Shown in pieces: positions 35,458 through 42,790 of a stretch of 64,000 nucleotides of DNA (positions within the stretch are counted from its first letter, which is position 1; each line of letters begins with the position of its first letter). Both the position numbers and the translations under genes were made by a program. The notes beneath the pieces were generated by a model that was not told where the DNA came from, ran no database searches, and was given only the letters and a program-made list of their open reading frames with translations. The DNA is from Candidatus Flexifilum breve (GTDB lineage: Bacteria > Chloroflexota > Anaerolineae > Aggregatilineales > Phototrophicaceae), in the NCBI GenBank assembly GCA_016717205.1, contig JADKGC010000003.1, positions 620,001-684,000 of the forward strand. The letters run 5' to 3'.

Positions 35458-36264
35458 TTAAGAAGATTGACCGGCGTCGACGGCTGCGCTCGCGGTGATG
35501 ATCTGGTCGGCGAGCGGCCCCAACGGATCCGATACGTGGCGTTCGCCGGGCGGGAAATACACGATGCCCATCAAGGGCATGCGCGACCGTAAGCGCGGCA
35601 TGTCGTACCCTTCCGCAAGATGCAAGCGCGCTTCCGGGTGGTCAATGTCGAGCATCGGCGTGTAGAAGTAGCGATATTCGCGTTCCAGGCCTTGCAGCAG
35701 TTCCAGACTCGTACGGCTCATCCACGTATTGGTCGTGGCATCAAACAGCTCCCAGTGATCATCGACCCACACTTCTTCCCATGCATGTTCATCGACAAAT
35801 TCGATCGTGCGAATGGTCAGGCCGAGCGCCAGCGCGATATGATTCTGCGGCACCATGTAGGTGCCACAGTGCGCGCGCTCCTGCGTGAGAAACTCGGCGA
35901 CCGAAGCCGGAAAGGTGGTCACGCCGTAGGGCATGCTGATGTGGCTGATGTACATGCTGAAAATCCCGGCGAGCCGCGTGGGGTTGTCTTCCCGCCACAG
36001 CAGTGCCAGCCGTTCGGCATTCGCGTCATAGTAGGCAGCGACCGCGGCAAGGATCTCTTCGTCGGTGACTGCGCCCGCCTCAGCTGCCAGCACTTGCAGC
36101 GTGGGCACGTCCGGGCCGGGCTGATGCTCGAAGACGAGATTATAGGTGGGCGGCGGTGGATTTGAGCCTTGCAGCGCAAGCACCGACCACACGCCGAGCA
36201 AAAAGGCAATCAGCGCGATGAGGATCATCCGAATTAAGCGCAAGACGTGTTTCATGAACGGCAT
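35458..36264 (-). CDS. Transglutaminase-like domain protein, membrane-anchored
   Basis: A 268-residue protein with an N-terminal hydrophobic helix (about 8-30) followed by a soluble domain. Cys in FLTQERAHCGTYMVP, His in DEHAWEEVWVDDHW and Asp in ELFDATTNTW follow the Cys-His-Asp order of transglutaminase/papain-like folds. It may be a protease or amidase acting outside the membrane; the substrate is unknown. A CTAAAATAG -10-like box lies upstream on the minus strand near 36283-36290. Its placement next to the polysaccharide locus may be incidental. Confidence 0.75.
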   Translation of the reverse strand: MPFMKHVLRLIRMILIALIAFLLGVWSVLALQGSNPPPPTYNLVFEHQPGPDVPTLQVLAAEAGAVTDEEILAAVAAYYDANAERLALLWREDNPTRLAGIFSMYISHISMPYGVTTFPASVAEFLTQERAHCGTYMVPQNHIALALGLTIRTIEFVDEHAWEEVWVDDHWELFDATTNTWMSRTSLELLQGLEREYRYFYTPMLDIDHPEARLHLAEGYDMPRLRSRMPLMGIVYFPPGERHVSDPLGPLADQIITASAAVDAGQSS

Positions 36265-36327
36265 CCTAACTAGATGAAGTTTCTCTATTTTAGCGTGTTG
36301 GATAACGCGCTCGACCCCCGCCCCCGG

Positions 36328-36387
36328 CCCCCCCCCAAAAGGACGAATGAGGCTTATCCCTAACTCACGCTATTTTAGCGTGAGTTA
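36328..36387. promoter_or_regulatory. Poly-C tract and perfect palindrome in a divergent intergenic region
   Basis: A nine-base C run (36328-36336) in C-rich text is followed by TAACTCACGCTA-TTT-TAGCGTGAGTTA (36361-36387), a perfect 12-bp inverted repeat with a TTT spacer. It lies in the 209-bp region between the divergent transglutaminase-like and DinB genes. The symmetry and spacing suit either a dimeric regulator site or a hairpin; no regulator is adjacent. Confidence 0.45.
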
Positions 36388-36473
36388 TCTGAAAATGTGG
36401 CTGGAGCTAGTTGAGTCGGGCGCGGCTATGTTATGCTAGCTTCGTCGACCTATGCTCTCTGAGAGAGAAAACC

Positions 36474-37010
36474 ATGCGAACCATTGCGAAACCCCAACCG
36501 GGTGAATACGCGCCGTACACGCTCGACTACATGAAGCTCGTCGCCGATGACGGCCTCGTCTTGCAGCATTTGGAAACAAGTTTGTCGGCAGTCGAAACCG
36601 TGATCAACGAGATCCCGGCGGCTTGGCTGACCAAGCCGTGCGCCGAAAATGAGTGGACGGTGCAGGAAATTCTCGTGCACATCATGGACACCGAGCGGAT
36701 CTTCGGCTATCGTGCGCTGCGGGTGGCGCGGGCCGACCTCACCGAACTCGCCGGGTTTGATCAGGACACATTTGTGGCCTCGTCTGGCGCAAACCAGCGC
36801 TCACTGGGGTCGATCTGGGCGGAATACACCAGCATCCGCGCGGCGACGCTGTCACTGTTCAATTCGTTCGACGATGCGGCCTATGTGCGCGTCGGCGCGG
36901 CGAACAAGAACCCGCTCAGCGTGCGCGCAGCATTGTATATCATCGCCGGGCACGAACTGCATCACCTGAAGAGCATCCGCGAGAACTACGGCGGACGGTC
37001 GTCAACCTGA
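36474..37010 (+). CDS. DinB/DUF664-family protein
   Basis: A 178-residue four-helix-bundle protein. The metal-binding histidines of the DinB fold are at ENEWTVQEILVHIMDTERIF and GHELHHLKSIREN. Members include thiol-dependent (bacillithiol/mycothiol) transferases and DNA-damage-induced proteins; activity here is unassigned. The ATG at 36474 has a purine-rich GAGAGAGA upstream, whereas an in-frame start at 36411 has none. It is convergent with the tandem GNAT gene. Confidence 0.85.
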   Translation: MRTIAKPQPGEYAPYTLDYMKLVADDGLVLQHLETSLSAVETVINEIPAAWLTKPCAENEWTVQEILVHIMDTERIFGYRALRVARADLTELAGFDQDTFVASSGANQRSLGSIWAEYTSIRAATLSLFNSFDDAAYVRVGAANKNPLSVRAALYIIAGHELHHLKSIRENYGGRSST

Positions 37011-37021
37011 GGATGACATAT

Positions 37022-37042
37022 GGGGCGCACCTCATGCGCCCC
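37022..37042. terminator. Hairpin between convergent DinB and GNAT genes
   Basis: Perfect 8-bp stem GGGGCGCA / TGCGCCCC with a five-base loop CCTCA, in the 35-bp gap between the stops of the two convergent genes. Probably a bidirectional terminator, without a T-run. Confidence 0.65.
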
Positions 37043-37045
37043 GAC

Positions 37046-38065
37046 TTACTCGAGTGCCCCGGCGACCTGTACACGCTGATCAACGCCCGCGCGCAGTTCT
37101 TTCTGCATGCGGTCAAAGCGGCGCTTGACGTGCATCCCGGCGCGCTCGTAGAGAGCAACCGCCCCGGTCAGGCTGGAGGCATCGACGTAAAGCGAAGCCG
37201 CCCGTTTGCCACGCGCCTGAAACTGTGCCAGCGCCGCGGTTAACAGGCTGAACGCAATCCCCTGCCGGCGATTCGCGCGGCGCACCCCCACGCTCGCAAT
37301 ATAGGCGACATCATCAGCGCCGTTGTAGGTCGGTTCGCCCAAACACACGCCGACCGCTGCGCCGTCTTGTTCGGCGACAAACCAGTAGCCTTCGTGGAAA
37401 TTCTTCTCCCAGTAGTGCCGCCAATCGGTATAGTCTTCCTCATAGGTGCGCGGGACAAAACCCCACATGTCGAGCCACGCTTCGCGGCGCACCTCGAAGA
37501 CATAATGCCAATCCTCGTCGCGGCGAAACTCACGGATGGTCAACCCGGCGGGGAGCACCGGGGCGGGCAGCAGTTCGTTGAAGTCGATCCACATCAAGTA
37601 GGAGGAACGCACCACTTCCAGACCCAACTGCCGCAAATGCGCCTGATACCAATCATCGTTGTGATAGCACCACGCCGTGACGGTCACGCGCTCATGTTCG
37701 GGGACGAGCGCCAGCGCGTCACGAGCACGGGTTTCCGCCCACGCCGTCAAATACGGCATGACGACGGTATCGGTCGCCCAGAAGTCGGGATGCATGTACA
37801 AGTCGATCTCCACATCACGGAGCAACCGCAGATATACCCACCCAAACCCGATCAGCTCGCCCTGCGGGGTGTGCACTACCCGCACATCGCGGTCAAGGTC
37901 GACGAACGGTTCCTGCATGGTATCGACAATTTCTTCGAGCGTCTCTTCCGGCTCGCCAATCAGCTTTTGGGAAACAGCGTGGTAGATGGCCAGCATGTCC
38001 GGCGCATCGTCGAGCCGCGCCGGGCGGGCGGTTGAGCCATCGGCCAGCGTGACAATATTGCTCAT
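37046..38065 (-). CDS. Tandem GNAT acetyltransferase
   Basis: A 339-residue protein with two GNAT-like halves. The N-terminal half (about 15-160) has HTPQGELIGFGWV. The C-terminal half (about 180-335) has VAEQDGAAVGVCLG, then VGVRRANRRQGIAFSLL (the acetyl-CoA pyrophosphate-binding R/Q-x-x-G-x-G/A stretch) and LYVDASSLTGAVALYERAGM. The tandem architecture recalls mycothiol synthase (MshD) but substrate is unknown. The C-terminal half appears to be the active one because its CoA-binding motif is intact. Confidence 0.82.
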   Translation of the reverse strand: MSNIVTLADGSTARPARLDDAPDMLAIYHAVSQKLIGEPEETLEEIVDTMQEPFVDLDRDVRVVHTPQGELIGFGWVYLRLLRDVEIDLYMHPDFWATDTVVMPYLTAWAETRARDALALVPEHERVTVTAWCYHNDDWYQAHLRQLGLEVVRSSYLMWIDFNELLPAPVLPAGLTIREFRRDEDWHYVFEVRREAWLDMWGFVPRTYEEDYTDWRHYWEKNFHEGYWFVAEQDGAAVGVCLGEPTYNGADDVAYIASVGVRRANRRQGIAFSLLTAALAQFQARGKRAASLYVDASSLTGAVALYERAGMHVKRRFDRMQKELRAGVDQRVQVAGALE

Positions 38066-38183
38066 GGTTCACTCCGAGTCTAGGATGGGTCACAACGGTT
38101 CTAAGTCTACGAGATGTCAGGAGATGTGTCAACGGGCGTTCAGGATACGCTATACTCACCCGTGTATGGGAACAAGTACGGGT

Positions 38184-40490
38184 ATGGATGGCATGAGTGA
38201 ACGCTGGCGTCTGCATGTACAGGGGATTGTACAAGGCGTCGGTTTTCGTCCCTTTGTCTATGGGCTGGCGCTTCGCTATGAACTCGGCGGCCATGTCGGC
38301 AACAACGGCGACGGCGTGTTCATTGAAGTCGAAGGCGCGGCGGCGGCGCTCCAGCAGTTTCACGCGGCGTTGACCGCCGAACTCCCCCCGCTGGCGCACA
38401 TTGATGCGCTCACGGTGACCGCACTACCACTGCTCCACGAGACCGAGTTCAGCATTCGCGCCAGCCAGAGCAGTGACCGCGTGAGCGCGCACATCCCCGC
38501 CGATGTCGGCGTATGTGACGCCTGCCTGCGCGAACTCTACGATTCCGCGGATCGACGCTACCGCTACCCGTTCATCAACTGCACGCACTGCGGGCCGCGC
38601 TTCACCATCATTCAAGCACTTCCCTACGACCGCGCCACCACGACCATGTCCATCTTCCCGATGTGCCCGGAATGCGCCGCCGAGTATCACGACCCGTTGA
38701 GCCGCCGTTTTCACGCGCAGCCCGTCGCCTGCCCCGTGTGCGGGCCGCGCATCTGGTTACAGGCGAAAAACGGTGACTCGGTTCGCGGCACAGAGGCCAC
38801 CTTGACCGCCGTCAGCGAACTGCTGCGCGCCGGGCAGATCGCTGCGATTAAGGGGTTGGGCGGCTGTCACCTCGCCTGTGACGCCACCAACGACGCGGCG
38901 CTGGCGCTGCTCCGTGAGCGCAAAGCCCGCGTCGACAAGCCGTTCGCCGTGATGGTGCGCGATCTGGAAATGGCACGCCACATCGCCCACATCAGCGACG
39001 AGGAAGCGGCGCTGCTCGTCAGCCGCCAGCGCCCCATTGTGCTGGTCAAACAGTGTGCCGACAGCCCATTGAGCGCCGGAGTCGCGCCGGGAAATCCCTA
39101 TGTCGGCCTGCTGCTGCCCTACACGCCGCTGCACTACCTGCTGCTCGACGCGCTGCCCGACCCGCTGGTGATGACTTCCGGCAACCTCTCCGGCGAGCCG
39201 ATTGCGATTGACAACGCCGAAGCGCTGGAGCGCCTCGCGCCGCTGGTCGATGCGTGGCTGCTGCATGACCGCCCGATCCACACGCCGTGCGATGACTCGG
39301 TGCTGCGCGTATTCGAGGGCGGCGAACTGCCAATCCGGCGATCACGCGGCTACACTCCCTTTGCAATCAAACTGCCGTTCGCCGCGGAGTCGGTGCTGGC
39401 GACGGGCGGCGAACTCAAGAACACATTCTGCCTCACGCACGACGGCTACGCCTTTTTGAGCCAACACATCGGCGACATGGAAAACCTCGAAACGCTCACC
39501 GCCTTCGAACAGGCGCAGGCGCATCTGCGGGCGCTCTATCGCGCCGAACCGCGCGCGCTCGTGTGCGACCTGCACCCCAACTACCTGACGACCCAGTGGG
39601 CGCAGCGCGTCGCCGCGCAAACGGGACTGCCGCTCATCCAAGTCCAGCATCATCACGCGCACATGGCGGCGGTACTGGCGGAACACAGCCACGATGGCGC
39701 GCAGACCGTGATCGGCGTGTGCCTCGACGGCACGGGCTATGGCACCGATGGCACGATCTGGGGCGGCGAGGTGCTAATCGCCGACTACGCCGATTTTCGG
39801 CGCGCGGCCTACCTTAAGCCGGTGCCGCTGCCGGGCGGTGATGCGGCGGTCAAGTTCCCGTATCGCATGGCGCTGGCGCAGTTATGGGCAGCAGGGATCG
39901 AGTGGCATGACGATCTGCCACCCGTCACCGCCTGTCCACCCGCCGAACGCAACATCCTGCGGCGCCAGTTCGAGACGGGCTTTCAAACCGTGCTGACCAG
40001 CAGCATGGGGCGGCTGTTCGACGCCGTCGCCGCGCTGATCGGCGTGCGCCAACGTGTCACCTATGAAGCCCAAGCCGCCATCGAACTGGAAGGGCTTGCC
40101 GGAGACGACGCCCAGCCCTACGCTCTCGCCATTGTGCCGGATGCGGGGGGCGCGCTCGTCCTCGATCCCGCGCCGCTCATCACGCAGATCGCCGCCGATG
40201 TGCTCGCGGGCGTCCCAGTCAGCCGGATCGCGGCGGGCTTTCACAGCGCGGTGGCCGAGGCAGTGATCGCCGTCTGTGACCGTCTGCGCGCAGACGGTCA
40301 CGGCAGCACAGTCGCCTTGAGCGGCGGGGTGTTCCAGAATGTGCGCCTGCTCGACGCGCTGGTGCGCGGGCTGCGAGAGCACGGTTTCACGGTGCTGGTG
40401 CAGCGTCAAGTGCCGAGCAACGACGGCGGCTTGGCGCTCGGTCAGGCGGCACTTGGCGCATGGCGTCTCCAGCAAAATCGACTGAAGTGA
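38184..40490 (+). CDS. hypF: Carbamoyltransferase HypF (NiFe hydrogenase maturation)
   Basis: A protein of about 768 residues in the normal HypF order: acylphosphatase domain (RLHVQGIVQGVGFRPFVYGL); two zinc fingers (CDACLREL, CTHCGPRF, CPECAAEY, CPVCGPR); a YrdC-like domain (IAAIKGLGGCHLACDA); and a Kae1-like C-terminal domain (HHHAHMAAVLAEH, CLDGTGYG, LSGGVFQN). It transfers carbamoyl from carbamoyl phosphate via an adenylate to HypE, making the CN ligand of NiFe hydrogenase. Possible starts are 38166, 38184 and 38193; none has a clear ribosome-binding site. No other hyp or hydrogenase gene is in this window. Confidence 0.92.
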   Translation: MDGMSERWRLHVQGIVQGVGFRPFVYGLALRYELGGHVGNNGDGVFIEVEGAAAALQQFHAALTAELPPLAHIDALTVTALPLLHETEFSIRASQSSDRVSAHIPADVGVCDACLRELYDSADRRYRYPFINCTHCGPRFTIIQALPYDRATTTMSIFPMCPECAAEYHDPLSRRFHAQPVACPVCGPRIWLQAKNGDSVRGTEATLTAVSELLRAGQIAAIKGLGGCHLACDATNDAALALLRERKARVDKPFAVMVRDLEMARHIAHISDEEAALLVSRQRPIVLVKQCADSPLSAGVAPGNPYVGLLLPYTPLHYLLLDALPDPLVMTSGNLSGEPIAIDNAEALERLAPLVDAWLLHDRPIHTPCDDSVLRVFEGGELPIRRSRGYTPFAIKLPFAAESVLATGGELKNTFCLTHDGYAFLSQHIGDMENLETLTAFEQAQAHLRALYRAEPRALVCDLHPNYLTTQWAQRVAAQTGLPLIQVQHHHAHMAAVLAEHSHDGAQTVIGVCLDGTGYGTDGTIWGGEVLIADYADFRRAAYLKPVPLPGGDAAVKFPYRMALAQLWAAGIEWHDDLPPVTACPPAERNILRRQFETGFQTVLTSSMGRLFDAVAALIGVRQRVTYEAQAAIELEGLAGDDAQPYALAIVPDAGGALVLDPAPLITQIAADVLAGVPVSRIAAGFHSAVAEAVIAVCDRLRADGHGSTVALSGGVFQNVRLLDALVRGLREHGFTVLVQRQVPSNDGGLALGQAALGAWRLQQNRLK

Positions 40491-40513
40491 ATTTCATGAG
40501 AAAGGATCACACG

Positions 40514-41322
40514 ATGATTGCACAAGTTCCGTTTGGGCGCACCGGGCATCTGAGCACGCGCGCCCTGTTCGGCGGCGCGGCCTTCTGGCAAACACCGCAA
40601 GCTGATGCCGACCGCATTCTCGATCTGCTGCTGGAATATGGCATCAATCACATTGACACGGCGGCCAGCTACGGCGATTCCGAGCTGCGCATTGGCCCGT
40701 GGATGGCGCAGCATCGCGCCAAGTTCTTCCTCGCCACCAAAACCGACGAGCGCACCTATCAAGGCGCGAAAGATCAGTTTCACCGCTCGCTCGAACGGCT
40801 GCGCGTCGCATCCGTTGACATGATCCAGATGCACTATCTGGTCGACCCGCAGGAGTGGGACGTGGCGATGGGACCGGGCGGCGCGCTCGAAGCCTTGATC
40901 GAAGCGCGGGAGCAAGGGCTGACGCGCTTCATCGGCGTCACCGGACACGACATCAGCGTGGCGGCGATGCACAAACGCTCGCTGGAACGCTTCGACTTCG
41001 ACTCCGTGCTGCTGCCGTATAACTTCGTGCTCCTGCAGAACCCGCAGTACGCCGCCGATTTTGAGGCTCTGATGGCGCTGTGCCGCGAACGCAACGTCGC
41101 CGTGCAGGCCATCAAATTGATCGCGCAGGGTGGCTGGGATAATCAGCCGCACACACGACCTAGTACAAGCCGTTGAGCGAACAAGCCGCGATCGACAAGG
41201 CGGTGCATTGGGTGCTGGGACGCGATAACTTCTTCCTCAACACCCCCGGCGATCTGTCCCTGCTGCCCAAAGTCCTCGACGCGGTCAGCCGCTATGAACC
41301 GGTTTCTACACCAGCCGTCTGA
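40514..41322 (+). pseudogene. Aldo/keto reductase, frameshifted with an in-frame TAG
   Basis: The ATG at 40514 (AAAGGA seven bases upstream) begins an aldo/keto reductase of the NAD(P)H type with NHIDTAASYGDSELRIG, FLATKTDER and GVTGHDISVAAMHK. It reads normally to about 41140, then a frameshift gives a premature end at 41176. In the next frame the sequence reads HTT-stop-YKPLSEQAAIDKAVHWVLGR and continues to SRYEP near 41300, where it meets a methyltransferase fragment. Related enzymes have Trp at that stop (TTWYKPL), so a TGG codon became TAG (41161-41163). Two lesions plus a lost end mark it as a pseudogene unless assembly is at fault. Confidence 0.85.
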
Positions 41323-41879
41323 CCGCGCTCGGGCATACGTGCCGCGGCCTCGACATTTCCCCGGCCAGCATCGCCTATGCGCGAGAGCAGCACCCGGAGA
41401 TCGAGTATGTGCTCGGGGATGTGCGCACGCTCGATTACGGGAGCGACTATGACTTCGCGGCCATGATCTTCGGCGAACTCAACGCTTTCGCGCCCGATGA
41501 AGCCGAGCACATCATCGCGAAAGCGCACGCGGCGATCAAACCCGGCGGCCAACTGCTGCTGGAAGTACACCCCTATGCGGTCGTACATCGTCTGGGGCAA
41601 GGTGCGCCGTCATGGTACACCGCCGAACAAGGCTTGTTCGCGGATGAGCCGTACCTGTGCCTGACCGAAGCCAGCTTTGAGCAGGATCACGCCGTGTTCC
41701 AGCATTACGTGTACGCAGCGGAGAGCGGCGCACAGTCCCTTTACACATCGATGCTGCAAGCGTACACCGACGACGAATATCGTCACCTCCTGTGCGCTTT
41801 CAGCCGCATCATGTTCTACCCGTCGCTGACGGGCGATGCCGACGGCGGCAATCTGTTTGTGATCGTGGCGGAGAAGTAA
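41301..41879 (+). pseudogene. SAM-dependent methyltransferase lacking its N-terminus
   Basis: The frame from GGT 41301 reads GFYTSRLTALGHTCRGLDISPASIAYAR... and continues to the stop at 41879, giving 192 residues. This starts inside motif I of a class I methyltransferase; the preceding residues of DLGCGP are missing. The rest is intact (LGDVRTLDYGSDYDF, IKPGGQLLLEVHP). It abuts the tail of an aldo/keto reductase in another frame, so a deletion probably fused the two genes. An internal ATG exists at 41409 but would omit the SAM site, so a functional product is unlikely. Confidence 0.85.
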
Positions 41880-41890
41880 CAGCGACTTTC

Positions 41891-41921
41891 GGTCGGGGTG
41901 CAAACTACTGCGCCCCGACCC
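41891..41921. terminator. Imperfect GC hairpin after the methyltransferase remnant
   Basis: GGTCGGGGTGC (41891-41901) pairs with GCGCCCCGACC (41910-41920) with one mismatch. It lies 12 bases after the remnant's stop and before the convergent FAD-oxidoreductase remnant. No T-run. Confidence 0.45.
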
Positions 41922-41935
41922 CACTGACCGAAGGG

Positions 41936-42101
41936 TTAGGCCAGCGCGAACGCCGCCTCGGCCCGGTTGACAATCATCTGCGCGATGACGAGCAGCGCTA
42001 GTTTGAAGTCAGGGTGGCGGCGGAGCAGTTCGCGCGCCGTAGCCAGACCGACAATCCCCTCGCCGACCACAATGGCGCTGTAATGATTTTGTGTTGATAT
42101 A
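41936..42101 (-). pseudogene. N-terminal remnant of an LhgO-like FAD oxidoreductase with foreign tail
   Basis: On the minus strand a short open frame reads NHYSAIVVGEGIVGLATARE, then LLRRHPDFKLALL, the start of an L-2-hydroxyglutarate-oxidase-like flavoprotein (GxGxxG; GEG instead of GGG). After about 35 residues it switches to VIAQMIVNRAEAAFALA and stops at 41936-41938. The usual continuation (LEKE.. and H-x-S-G) is absent, and no ATG lies in this frame; the nearest ATG is in another frame. It looks like a large internal deletion joining this N-terminus to another coding end. The identity of the tail is unknown. Confidence 0.65.
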
Positions 42102-42207
42102 GCTTGTTCATGCCTGTGGGTGAAAACTGTCGAAGTACGGTTATACTATGCCATATTCAGAGTGTCCGCAACCCGACTGCGGACAGGTTACTTTCAGGGA
42201 CAGGTGT

Positions 42208-42759
42208 ATGGCAACGTATATTCACCCCACCGCTGACGTCGCTGCTGACGCGCAGATCGGTGAGGACACCAAGGTGTGGCATCTCGTGCAGATTCGCCCC
42301 GGCGTCAAAATCGGCAGCGAATGCATTTTAGGGCGCGGCGTGTACGTCGATGCCCATGCCGAAATCGGCAACCGCGTCAAAATCCAGAACTATGTCTCGG
42401 TCTACGAAGGCGTGATCATTGAAGATGGCGTGTTCGTCGGCCCGAACGCCGTGTTCACTAATGATAAAATTCCGCGCGCCGTCAACCCGGATGGCTCACT
42501 GAAAAGCCCGACCGATTGGAAGATCTCGTACACGCGCGTGGGCGCGGGCGCGGCGCTCGGCGCGAACTGCACGATCGTGTGCGGCGTCACCATCGGCCAA
42601 TGGGCCATGGTCGGCGCGGGTTCAGTCGTGACAAAAGATGTGCCGGATTACGCCCTTGTGGTCGGCAACCCGGCGCATGTGATCGGCTACGTGTGCAAGT
42701 GCGGTGAACGCCTGCCCGAAGGCGTCGATCCCGCAACCTATGTGTGCGATCACAAGTAG
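42208..42759 (+). CDS. wbpD: Left-handed beta-helix N-acetyltransferase, WbpD/WlbB-like
   Basis: A 183-residue hexapeptide-repeat acyltransferase (repeats about 8-150, for example VKIQNYVSVYEGVIIEDGVF) ending GNPAHVIGYVCKCGERL, a conserved C-terminus of WbpD/WlbB proteins. The enzyme acetylates the C3 amino group of UDP-2-acetamido-3-amino-2,3-dideoxyuronic acid using acetyl-CoA. The ATG at 42208 has AGGGA seven bases upstream. It is the first intact gene after the decayed 40.5-42.1 kb region, 31 bp before the broken ligase/TPR gene. A TATACT box is present at 42140-42145. Confidence 0.88.
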   Translation: MATYIHPTADVAADAQIGEDTKVWHLVQIRPGVKIGSECILGRGVYVDAHAEIGNRVKIQNYVSVYEGVIIEDGVFVGPNAVFTNDKIPRAVNPDGSLKSPTDWKISYTRVGAGAALGANCTIVCGVTIGQWAMVGAGSVVTKDVPDYALVVGNPAHVIGYVCKCGERLPEGVDPATYVCDHK

Positions 42760-42790
42760 ACGGTTTCTCCTGCCCCGCTGAGGTAGCGCC

